From: Cellulomonas gelida
Lineage (GTDB): Bacteria > Actinomycetota > Actinomycetes > Actinomycetales > Cellulomonadaceae
Length of the DNA stretch: 39,447 nucleotides
Reading direction: 5' to 3'
NCBI RefSeq assembly: GCF_006538725.1
Contig: NZ_BJLQ01000033.1
Location: 1 to 39,447 of the forward strand
Numbering within the stretch: position 1 is the stretch's first letter; every line of letters starts with the position of its first letter. The notes under the pieces were generated by a model, which made no database searches, was not told the origin of the DNA, and worked only from the letters and a program-made list of their open reading frames with translations. The position numbers and the translations under genes are program-made. Below, in pieces: positions 33,723 to 39,447 of this stretch.

Positions 33723-35041
33723 CCGGTCCGGCGACGACGGCCGCACCGACTGCCGCGTGCGAGCGGTGCGGGGGAGTGCTGCACCCCGACGACCGCTTCT
33801 GCGAGGGGTGCGGCGCCCGCGTGCCGGGTGCGTCCGAGCAGGGCACCGCCGGCTCGGCGGCGCGGGGGACCGCGGTGCCGGGAATGGCGGCGCAGGAGCT
33901 CGCGGCACCGCCGTCCTCGGCGAAGCTGGCCGACCCGGACGACGATCGTGACGCCGACGCGCCCGCGGCGACGGGCGCACCGCGCCGCTGCCGTGCCTGC
34001 GGCGGCACGGTGGCCGCCGACGGCTACTGCGAGCAGTGCGGTGAGCCGGCGGCGTCCGAGCGGGACCACTGGTCGGACAGCCCGGCCCCGTGGGTCGGGG
34101 GCGTGTGCGATCGCGGCGTGCGCCACGCGCGCAACGAGGACGCGATGGCGCTGGCCGCCTCGGGCTCGTTCGCCGCGCTCGTCGTGTGCGACGGCGTCTC
34201 GACCGCGCCCGACTCGGATGCCGCGAGCCTGGCGGCGGTCGCCGCGGCGCTCGACGTCCTCGTCTCCGGCGGTCCGGAGGGGGCCGAACGCGCGGCCGGG
34301 TCGTCGGCCGCCCGCACGGCGGCCTTCTCCGGCCTGCTGGCGCGAGCGGCGGTCGCGGGCAACGACGCGGTCGTCGCGAGCATGCGCGAGGGTGTCGGCC
34401 CCGACCACGCACCGTCGTGCACGTTCGTCGCCGCCGTCGTCGACGACGACCTGCTCGTCGCGGGCTGGCTCGGCGACTCGCGCGTCTACTGGCTGCCCGA
34501 CGACGGCCCCGCCCAGCAGCTCACGGCCGACGACTCGTGGGCCGGTGAGCTCATGTCCCGCGGCGTGCCGCGGGAGGCGGCCGAGGCGTCCCCGCAGGCG
34601 CACGCGATCACCCGCTGGCTCGGGCCCGACGCCGAGGACGTCACGGCGCGCACCACCGCGACCGTGCTCGACGGCCCCGGCTGGGTGCTCGTGTGCTCGG
34701 ACGGCCTGTGGAACTACTGCTCGCGCGCTGAGGACCTCGCGCCGCTCCTGCGCGGCTTCGCGGCCGCGGTGGACGGCGACCCGGCACGCGTCGCCGCGGA
34801 GCTCGTCGGCTGGGCCAACGCGCAGGGCGGACGGGACAACGTGACCGTCGCGCTCGCGCGCGTGCCGGCGCCGCGGACGCCCGCCGCGGGCGGGACCGCA
34901 CCCCCGTCTGCCGAGGCCGCTGACCAGGGCGACGACCGACCCGAGCACCTGGTCGACGACGAGATCACGACCCCTGTACGCCGAGTGTCCGAGCCCGCGG
35001 GTTCGGATAGCCTCGGCAGCACCCGACCGACGAAGGATTGA
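33719..35041 (+). CDS. PP2C-family serine/threonine phosphatase with two zinc ribbons
   Basis: A 440-aa protein. Two zinc-ribbon motifs precede the phosphatase: C14-x2-C17...C28-x2-C31 and C91-x2-C94...C104-x2-C107, joined by an Ala/Asp-rich linker. The PP2C domain starts near 125: RHARNEDAM, LVVCDGVS (metal Asp158), GWLGDSRVYWL, VLVCSDGLWNY and GGRDNVTVAL, giving all metal-binding acids. A low-complexity acidic tail ends the protein. GTG at 33719 overlaps the pknG stop by four bases. It is the natural antagonist of PknG, removing phosphate from the same targets or from PknG itself; inferred from position. Confidence 0.92.
   Translation: MTGPATTAAPTAACERCGGVLHPDDRFCEGCGARVPGASEQGTAGSAARGTAVPGMAAQELAAPPSSAKLADPDDDRDADAPAATGAPRRCRACGGTVAADGYCEQCGEPAASERDHWSDSPAPWVGGVCDRGVRHARNEDAMALAASGSFAALVVCDGVSTAPDSDAASLAAVAAALDVLVSGGPEGAERAAGSSAARTAAFSGLLARAAVAGNDAVVASMREGVGPDHAPSCTFVAAVVDDDLLVAGWLGDSRVYWLPDDGPAQQLTADDSWAGELMSRGVPREAAEASPQAHAITRWLGPDAEDVTARTTATVLDGPGWVLVCSDGLWNYCSRAEDLAPLLRGFAAAVDGDPARVAAELVGWANAQGGRDNVTVALARVPAPRTPAAGGTAPPSAEAADQGDDRPEHLVDDEITTPVRRVSEPAGSDSLGSTRPTKD
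34988..35013 (+). promoter_or_regulatory. Inverted repeat and -10 box inside the PP2C 3' end
   Basis: A 20-bp near-perfect palindrome (34988-35007; outer arms TCCGA and TCGGA, core CCCGCGGG, 18 of 20 positions symmetric) abuts TAGCCT (35008-35013), a TANNNT -10 box. No good -35 box is seen. It lies 31 bases before the VWA start and could be a regulated internal promoter for the VWA and FHA genes, or an RNA hairpin controlling relative expression. Confidence 0.4.
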
Positions 35042-35043
35042 GC

Positions 35044-36321
35044 GTGGCCGTCTTCACTGCCGAGGTCTTCCAGAACGAGTTCCTGCCGCAGGGCGGGACG
35101 GACGTGCACGCCATCGTCACGCTGACCAGCTCCGGTGCGGGTGCTGCGGCCACGGCCCAGGGCGGTGTCGCCGAGATCATCATGGTCGACACGTCGGGCT
35201 CGATGAGCGGCCGCAACCTCGACGCCGCGAAGCACGCGGCCCAGGTGGCGGTGGACCAGATCGCCGACGGGACGTGGTTCGCGATCGTCGGCGGCAGCCA
35301 CGTGGCGCAGCGGGTCTTCCCGTACCCGAACGCGGTGCGGGACATGGTCCAGATGGAGCCGGGCGCTCGGTTCGAGGCCAAGCGCGCGATCGCGACGCTG
35401 CTGCCGTCGGGCGGCACGGCCATGAGCACGTGGCTCGCGCTGGCCGACCGGCTGTTCGCGACCGTCCCGCAGGCGCCGCAGCGGCACGCGATCCTGCTGA
35501 CCGACGGCAAGAACGAGTCCGAGCCCCGCGCCGCCCTCTCGGCAGTGGTGCGCAACGTGACCGGCCACTTCCAGTGCGATGCGCGAGGCGTGGGCGCGAA
35601 CTGGCAGGTCGACGAGCTCCGCGAGATCTCGACCGCGCTGCTCGGGACGGTCGACCTGATCGCCAACCCGGACGACATCGCGGCCGACTTCCGAGACCTC
35701 GTCCAGCGTTCGATGTCGCGCGGCATCGCCGACGCCGAGCTGCGCGTGTGGGCGCCGCAGGGAGCCCAGGTGCTCTTCGTGCGGCAGGTCGCCCCGACGG
35801 TCGAGGACCTCACGTCGCGCAGGTCCGAGGTGAACCCGCTGACGAGTGCGTACCCGACGGGCTCGTGGGGCGACGAGTCGCGCGACTACCACGTGGCGGT
35901 GCGCGTCGGCTCGAAGCCGGTGGGCTCCGAGCAGCTCGCGGCACGCGTACAGATCGCGGTCGGCGGCGAGGTGCTCGCGTCGGGTCTGGTGAAGGCACGC
36001 TGGTCCGACGACGACTCGCTCACCGCTCGGATCAGCCCCGAGGTCGCGCACTACACGGGTCAGGCCGAGCTCGCGAGCGCGATCCAGGAGGGCCTGGCGG
36101 CCAAGGCCGTGGGCGACGAGGCGACCGCGACCGTCAAGCTCGGCCGCGCGGTCCAGCTCGCGCAGGAGACCGGCAACGACGAGGCGACGAGCCGGCTCAA
36201 GCGGGTGGTCGAGATCGACGACCCGGAGCAGGGCACGGTGCGGCTCAAGCGCCACACGGACAAGCTCGACGAGATGGCGCTCGACACCGCGTCGACGAAG
36301 ACGACGCGGGTGCGCAAGTGA
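35044..36321 (+). CDS. VWA-domain protein
   Basis: A 425-aa soluble protein. The von Willebrand A domain begins near residue 42, with an intact MIDAS metal site: IIMVDTSGSMSG (Asp49, Ser51, Ser53), the Thr in GGTAMS (Thr125) and LLTDGKNESE (Asp154). A beta-rich segment follows to ~330, then a helical C-terminus with many Lys/Arg. VWA proteins often act with AAA+ ATPases as metal-dependent adaptors, and one of each is present in this operon. GTG at 35044 follows GAAGGA; a TTG at 35038 is too close to that site. It starts two bases after the PP2C stop. No TM helix, so cytoplasmic. Confidence 0.9.
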   Translation: MAVFTAEVFQNEFLPQGGTDVHAIVTLTSSGAGAAATAQGGVAEIIMVDTSGSMSGRNLDAAKHAAQVAVDQIADGTWFAIVGGSHVAQRVFPYPNAVRDMVQMEPGARFEAKRAIATLLPSGGTAMSTWLALADRLFATVPQAPQRHAILLTDGKNESEPRAALSAVVRNVTGHFQCDARGVGANWQVDELREISTALLGTVDLIANPDDIAADFRDLVQRSMSRGIADAELRVWAPQGAQVLFVRQVAPTVEDLTSRRSEVNPLTSAYPTGSWGDESRDYHVAVRVGSKPVGSEQLAARVQIAVGGEVLASGLVKARWSDDDSLTARISPEVAHYTGQAELASAIQEGLAAKAVGDEATATVKLGRAVQLAQETGNDEATSRLKRVVEIDDPEQGTVRLKRHTDKLDEMALDTASTKTTRVRK

Positions 36322-37181
36322 GCACGGTCGTGTGCCCCGAGGGCCACGCGTCGACGTCGACCGACTACTGCGACGTGTGCGGTGCGCCGATCGGCTCGGC
36401 GGCGGCCTCGGCCGCGCCGTCACCGACGATCCCTGCATCCGGTGCGACACCCGCCGCAGGCCCCACGTCGTGCCCCCACTGCTCGTCCCCCGCCGCCCCC
36501 GGTGCGTTGTTCTGCGAGAACTGCGGCTACGACTTCACCACCGGTGCCACGCCCGCGCCCGTGACGCCCTTGACGCCCCCTGGAGGCCCGACCACGGGCG
36601 CGCTGCCTGCGGTCGTGGCTCCGCCCGCGTCCGACCCGCCTGCCACGCGTCCTGACCCCGGAGCGCCGGCGGTCCCGGGATCGGCGCCCGGCGGTGAGTC
36701 GTCCTCGTCGGGGACGTCCGCCGACCCGGACCCTGCGACGGACGGCACGGCGTTGCCGACGCCCGCACCCGCGGGCTCTGAGCAGTGGGTCGCCGAGGTC
36801 TGGATCGACCCCGACTGGTACGCGCTGCAGCAGCCCGAGGACCCCTTGCCCTCGGTGGGCCTCCCCGCGCTGGTGCCGCTGCGTACGCGCAGCGTGCTCG
36901 TCGGGCGCCCCTCGGTCTCGCGCAACATCCACCCGCAGATCGACTGCGGGTCGGACTCGGGCGTCTCACGTCGGCACTGCCAGCTCAACACCGACGGGCA
37001 GCGCTGGTGGGTGGAGGATCTGCAGTCGTCGAACGGCACGTACCTCGCGCGCGCGGGCGAGTCGCTGCCCACGGTGCCCGTCCCGGCGGGCCAACGTCAC
37101 GAGATCGCCGACGGGGACCGGGTCTACGTCGGCGCCTGGACGCGGATCGTCGTCCGTCACGCGCTGCCCGGCGAGGTCTGA
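36318..37181 (+). CDS. FHA-domain protein with two zinc ribbons
   Basis: A 287-aa protein. N-terminal motifs: C6-x3-H10...C18-x2-C21 and C52-x2-C55...C66-x2-C69, then a Pro/Thr/Ser-rich linker (75-150) with several TP dipeptides. The FHA domain covers about 185-285: LVGRPS (Gly196-Arg197), SRRHCQL (Ser217, His220) and SSNGTYL (Asn239-Gly240), the residues that bind phosphothreonine. In mycobacteria and corynebacteria the PknG substrate GarA/OdhI is also an FHA protein, but its N-terminal ETTS-type phosphosite is not visible here, so this is probably a different reader or substrate. GTG overlaps the VWA stop by four bases. Last gene of the operon. Confidence 0.9.
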   Translation: MSTVVCPEGHASTSTDYCDVCGAPIGSAAASAAPSPTIPASGATPAAGPTSCPHCSSPAAPGALFCENCGYDFTTGATPAPVTPLTPPGGPTTGALPAVVAPPASDPPATRPDPGAPAVPGSAPGGESSSSGTSADPDPATDGTALPTPAPAGSEQWVAEVWIDPDWYALQQPEDPLPSVGLPALVPLRTRSVLVGRPSVSRNIHPQIDCGSDSGVSRRHCQLNTDGQRWWVEDLQSSNGTYLARAGESLPTVPVPAGQRHEIADGDRVYVGAWTRIVVRHALPGEV

Positions 37182-37223
37182 CGCCGCGCGCCGTCGTGAC
37201 CTGAGCCGACCTCACCCGGCCCG

Positions 37224-37256
37224 AGCCGGCCTGACCCGCCCTGGCCTCGGCCGGCT
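37224..37256 (+). terminator. Possible terminator of the ten-gene operon
   Basis: AGCCGGCC (37224-37231) and GGCCGGCT (37249-37256) can form an 8-bp stem with a 17-base loop, 43 bases after the FHA stop. There is no T-run, which is common in high-GC actinobacteria. Confidence 0.35.
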
Positions 37257-37279
37257 TGGCGCACGGGCTCGGCAGCCTG

Positions 37280-37293
37280 GTGACCATCGTCAC
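37280..37293. promoter_or_regulatory. CRP/GlxR-like palindrome
   Basis: GTGAC-CATC-GTCAC is a perfect inverted repeat that fits GTGA-N6-TCAC, the CRP-family core. No gene start is close (the tRNA promoter is about 190 bases away), so its role is uncertain. Confidence 0.3.
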
Positions 37294-37479
37294 AAGCCGC
37301 CCGGTGTCCTCACGTCGGAGCGCGTGCCCGGCGCGGTGCGGCGAGCGACTGCCGCAGGATTCCGGGGATCTCGGCCCGGTCGCCCGGACCGGAGCGGGGG
37401 CCGCGCGCGGTCGGAGCTGCCGCGACACGCCGCGAGATCCGCGTGATCGTGCGGATCTGGGTCCAGGGCGCGGAGCCAG

Positions 37480-37510
37480 TTGGACTCTGGAGCGAACACT
37501 CGGTTAAAGT
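37480..37510 (+). promoter_or_regulatory. Promoter of the tRNA cluster
   Basis: TTGGAC (37480-37485) and TTAAAG/TAAAGT (37504-37510), 18-19 bases apart, resemble -35 and -10 boxes. They lie about 50 bases before tRNA-Gly. Confidence 0.5.
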
Positions 37511-37556
37511 CTGGGACGCACACGGAACGCCGGTGAGAGCCGGGGGACGTGACAGC

Positions 37557-37628
37557 GCGGACGTGGCTCAGTGGTAGAGCATCACCTTGCCAAGGTGAGG
37601 GTCGCGGGTTCGAATCCCGTCGTCCGCT
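37557..37628 (+). tRNA. tRNA-Gly (GCC)
   Basis: Acceptor GCGGACG pairs with CGTCCGC, discriminator T. Anticodon stem CACCT/AGGTG closes the loop TTGCCAA, with anticodon GCC at 37589-37591. The T-arm has GGTTCGAATCC. CCA is not encoded. Confidence 0.97.
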
Positions 37629-37674
37629 CGGAGACATCCTTCTCGGCCCCGGCCGCTGAGGACTGCGGTCTCAG

Positions 37675-37745
37675 GGTGGAGTGGCCGAGAGGCGAGGCAG
37701 CGGCCTGCAAAGCCGTATACGTGGGTTCGAATCCCATCTCCACCT
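37675..37745 (+). tRNA. tRNA-Cys (GCA)
   Basis: Acceptor GGTGGAG pairs with CTCCACC, discriminator T. Anticodon loop CTGCAAA carries GCA at 37707-37709, closed by GCGGC/GCCGT. The T-arm is GGGTTCGAATCCC. CCA is not encoded. Confidence 0.97.
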
Positions 37746-37763
37746 CGCAAGCAGCACACCCCC

Positions 37764-37838
37764 GGGCGATTGGCGCAGCGGTAGCGCGCTTCCCTGACAC
37801 GGAAGAGGTCACTGGTTCGATCCCAGTATCGCCCACCA
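37764..37838 (+). tRNA. tRNA-Val (GAC)
   Basis: Acceptor GGGCGAT pairs with ATCGCCC, discriminator A, with CCA encoded at 37836-37838. Anticodon stem CTTCC/GGAAG closes loop CTGACAC, anticodon GAC at 37796-37798. T-arm CTGGTTCGATCCCAG. Confidence 0.97.
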
Positions 37839-37848
37839 GATTCATCAC

Positions 37849-37886
37849 GAGGAGCCCGTTCCCGGACACCCGGGGACGGGCTCCTC
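37849..37886. terminator. Strong bidirectional terminator hairpin
   Basis: An 11-bp stem (37849-37859 with 37876-37886, arms GAGGAGCCCGT / ACGGGCTCCTC) continues inward with a further six pairs to a four-base loop. It ends the tRNA transcript from the left and lies 31 bases beyond the nnrD stop from the right, so it can serve both. Confidence 0.85.
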
Positions 37887-37917
37887 TGCGTCCGGCGACG
37901 TCACCGACCGAACCGGC

Positions 37918-38799
37918 TCAAGACGCCTGGTACTCGAGCAGGACGCGGGGCAGGGCGTCGACCAGCTCCCGCGCGAGGAAGCCGATGGGGCCGACCTCGG
38001 CGGTGAGGCGGTCGCCGGCGCCCGTGTGCAGCGCGACGCCCCAGCAGGTCGCGCGTGCGAGGTCCGTGCCCGCGGCGAGCAGCCCCGCGACGGCACCGGC
38101 CAGCACGTCACCGCTGCCGGACGTCCCGAGCCCGGAGTGCCCGCTCGCGGACGCCCACGCCTCGCCACCCGGTGCCGCGACGTGACCCGAGAGCGCGACG
38201 ACGGCCTCGTAGCGCTCCGCGATCGCCGCCGCGGCCTCCCGCGCGGTGAGCTCGGCGCCGCCGAGCAGGCGCGCGGCCTCGCTCTCGTTGGGGGTCAGCA
38301 CGAGGCGGCCCGCGAGGGCACGGCGCGCGTCGGCCATCGCGGGCAGGACCCCGAGCGCGAACGCGTCGAGCAGCACGGGCGTCGTCGCCGGGACCGCGCC
38401 GCACACGTCGTCGATCACCGACCGTGTCCCTGCCGGGTCGTCGAGCCCGGGACCGACCACCACGACGTCGGCGCGCTCGAGCTCGTCCGCGAGCACGTCG
38501 GCCGGTGCGCCGCGGACAGAGCCCGACGCGGTCTCGGGCAGCGGGATGACCCCGGCCTCCGGGACGGCGACCGCGACCGCGACAGCGCCGGACGAAGCGA
38601 CGGCGAGCGTGAGGCGACCGGCGCCGACCCGCAGCGCCGCTAGCCCCGCGAGCATGGCGGCGCCGGGCGTGCCTCGCGCACCGCCGACCACGAGGACCGC
38701 ACCGCGCTCGTCCTTCGACCCGTGGCGGTCCGGCAAGGGCCAGGACCGGAGCACGGCGGGTGTGAGGGGCTGCACGGCGTGCGTGTCGTCATCGGCCAC
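37918..38799 (-). CDS. nnrD: ADP-dependent NAD(P)H-hydrate dehydratase
   Basis: A 293-aa ribokinase-like enzyme that repairs hydrated NADH/NADPH (NADHX/NADPHX), using ADP in bacteria. Seen: HGSKDERGAVLVVGGARGTP near residue 25 (family opening), VVVGPGL near 115, LTPNESEAARLLG near 170 and the C-terminal anion-hole/catalytic motif LGTSGSGDVLAG near 225. Only the dehydratase domain is present; the epimerase (NnrE), fused in many bacteria, is absent, so it should be encoded elsewhere. GTG at 38799 overlaps the histidine-phosphatase gene by 11 bases. Confidence 0.93.
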   Translation of the reverse strand: MADDDTHAVQPLTPAVLRSWPLPDRHGSKDERGAVLVVGGARGTPGAAMLAGLAALRVGAGRLTLAVASSGAVAVAVAVPEAGVIPLPETASGSVRGAPADVLADELERADVVVVGPGLDDPAGTRSVIDDVCGAVPATTPVLLDAFALGVLPAMADARRALAGRLVLTPNESEAARLLGGAELTAREAAAAIAERYEAVVALSGHVAAPGGEAWASASGHSGLGTSGSGDVLAGAVAGLLAAGTDLARATCWGVALHTGAGDRLTAEVGPIGFLARELVDALPRVLLEYQAS

Positions 38800-39447
38800 G
38801 GGCGTCCGTCCCTTCGTGCTCGGTCACGGGCGCGTCCAGCGCGGCCAGGTGCGTGACGTCGTCGAACAGACGGGTGGTCCAGGTGCCCTCGCCGTACGCC
38901 ATCAGGCTCACCGACGCGTTGCGGACGCTGCCGCGCTGGATCAGCGCGAAGAGGTCCTGCTCGGTGAGCTCCTCCAGGACGTACCGCACGAGCGCGACGA
39001 CCGCGTCGTGCGTGACCACCAGGACGCGGCGACCGTCGTCGCGCCGGGAGAGGTCGGCCAGGACGGCTCGCAGTCTCAGCGCGACGTCGGTCCACGACTC
39101 GCCGCCCGGAGGCCGGTAGTAGAACTTGCCGAGCAGAGCCCTGCGCGCAGCCTCGTCGGGCAGCAGGCGCGCGATGCCGCTCGTCGTCAACCGGTCGGTG
39201 ATCCCCAGCTCGCGGTCACGCAGCCGCTCGTCGATCCGGACCGGCAGGTCGAACCCCGCCGCGTCGAGCGCGACCTCCAGCGTCTGCCTGGCACGCACGT
39301 AGGGCGAGCACCAGGCAACCTCAGGCCGGTCGCCCGGGCGCCCGGCGCCGAGCCAGGCGCCGAGCGCGCGCGCCTGCTCGACACCTCGGTCGCTCAAGGG
39401 TGTGTCAGCGTCGCGCGTGGCGAGCTCGAGCCGGTCCGCACCGGCTC
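38789..39447 (-). CDS. Histidine phosphatase superfamily protein (phosphoglycerate-mutase-like), cut by right edge
   Basis: About 219 residues are visible; the reading frame continues through the right edge. The N-terminal catalytic RHG motif is therefore outside the window. The visible part begins before DTPLSDRGVEQARALG, the block that follows RHG in this family, then CSPYVRARQTLEVAL (second phosphate-binding Arg), PPGGESWTDVALRL and VLVVTHDAVVALVRY with the second catalytic His. A TTG inside the visible part at 39397 is not a real start, because it would remove the catalytic His. The substrate cannot be named; broad phosphatase activity on sugar or nucleotide phosphates is typical. Coupled to nnrD by an 11-base overlap. 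Confidence 0.88.
   Translation of the reverse strand, partial: AGADRLELATRDADTPLSDRGVEQARALGAWLGAGRPGDRPEVAWCSPYVRARQTLEVALDAAGFDLPVRIDERLRDRELGITDRLTTSGIARLLPDEAARRALLGKFYYRPPGGESWTDVALRLRAVLADLSRRDDGRRVLVVTHDAVVALVRYVLEELTEQDLFALIQRGSVRNASVSLMAYGEGTWTTRLFDDVTHLAALDAPVTEHEGTDARGR

Larger units (their letters stand above)
37182..37556. other. Non-coding stretch between the PknG operon and the tRNA cluster
   Basis: 375 bases with no convincing gene. It holds a GC-rich inverted repeat soon after the FHA stop, a CRP-like palindrome (37280-37293) and a tRNA promoter near 37480-37510. Short open frames here lack ribosome sites and look like chance in GC-rich DNA. Confidence 0.6.

Noticed and set aside
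37256..37507. 83-codon open frame before the tRNAs
   Set aside because: No ribosome site, ends inside the tRNA promoter, composition not protein-like.
37557..37838. tRNA cluster as an integration (att) site
   Set aside because: No integrase, no direct repeat of a tRNA 3' end and no foreign-looking DNA on either side.
39395..39397. TTG as start of the histidine phosphatase
   Set aside because: It would remove the catalytic RHG motif; the frame stays open and family-like (DTPLSDRG) to the right edge, so the gene is partial.

Overview
The window is very GC-rich DNA with GTG starts, 1- or 4-base gene overlaps and few non-coding gaps. Its gene content fits an actinobacterium of the Cellulomonas / Micrococcales type. 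Pointers are a PknG-GlnH-GlnX signalling set, a C50-type carotenoid cluster with a divergent MarR regulator, glycogen-to-trehalose enzymes, and a beta-1,3-glucan (curdlan-like) synthase operon of the kind expected in Cellulomonas. The assignment is inferred from gene content; no ribosomal RNA or other taxonomic marker is present. No insertion sequence, prophage or CRISPR array was seen.

Layout. 1-2935 (minus): glgX followed by treY, which is cut by the left edge. 3091-6062: a ferredoxin-type reductase, a YbdK-like carboxylate-amine ligase and a small lipoprotein. 6093-9558: an ABC-2 exporter (two separate ATPases and one permease, all overlapping) diverging from a TetR regulator, with a palindrome between them. 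9811-14314: a three-gene operon of a BcsA-like processive glycosyltransferase, a HlyD-like membrane protein and a GH81 endo-beta-1,3-glucanase. 14311-15018: a potassium channel. 15093-21312 (minus): idi-crtE-crtB-crtI-crtYc-crtYd-ubiA-type elongase, then a pyrimidine-dimer glycosylase, with a divergent MarR gene at 21389. 21949-23366: a LacI regulator and a small ORF behind a promoter with two repeated operator-like sites. 23616-24527: a PAP2-family membrane phosphatase.

24678-37181 holds ten genes on the plus strand with gaps of at most 11 bases: telA, a small helical protein, a CbxX-type AAA+ ATPase, glnX, glnH, a coiled-coil protein, pknG, a PP2C phosphatase, a VWA protein and an FHA protein. 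GlnH (lipoprotein) and GlnX (four-TM protein) would sense an amino acid outside the cell and signal to PknG. PP2C would oppose PknG, FHA would read or be the phospho-signal, and TelA, AAA+ and VWA look like an added effector arm. PknG, PP2C and the FHA protein all carry N-terminal zinc-ribbon motifs. This extended PknG module is the most interesting part of the window.

37182-37556 is non-coding. It is followed by tRNA-Gly(GCC), tRNA-Cys(GCA) and tRNA-Val(GAC), a strong bidirectional hairpin, and on the minus strand nnrD (NAD(P)HX dehydratase) and a histidine phosphatase cut by the right edge.
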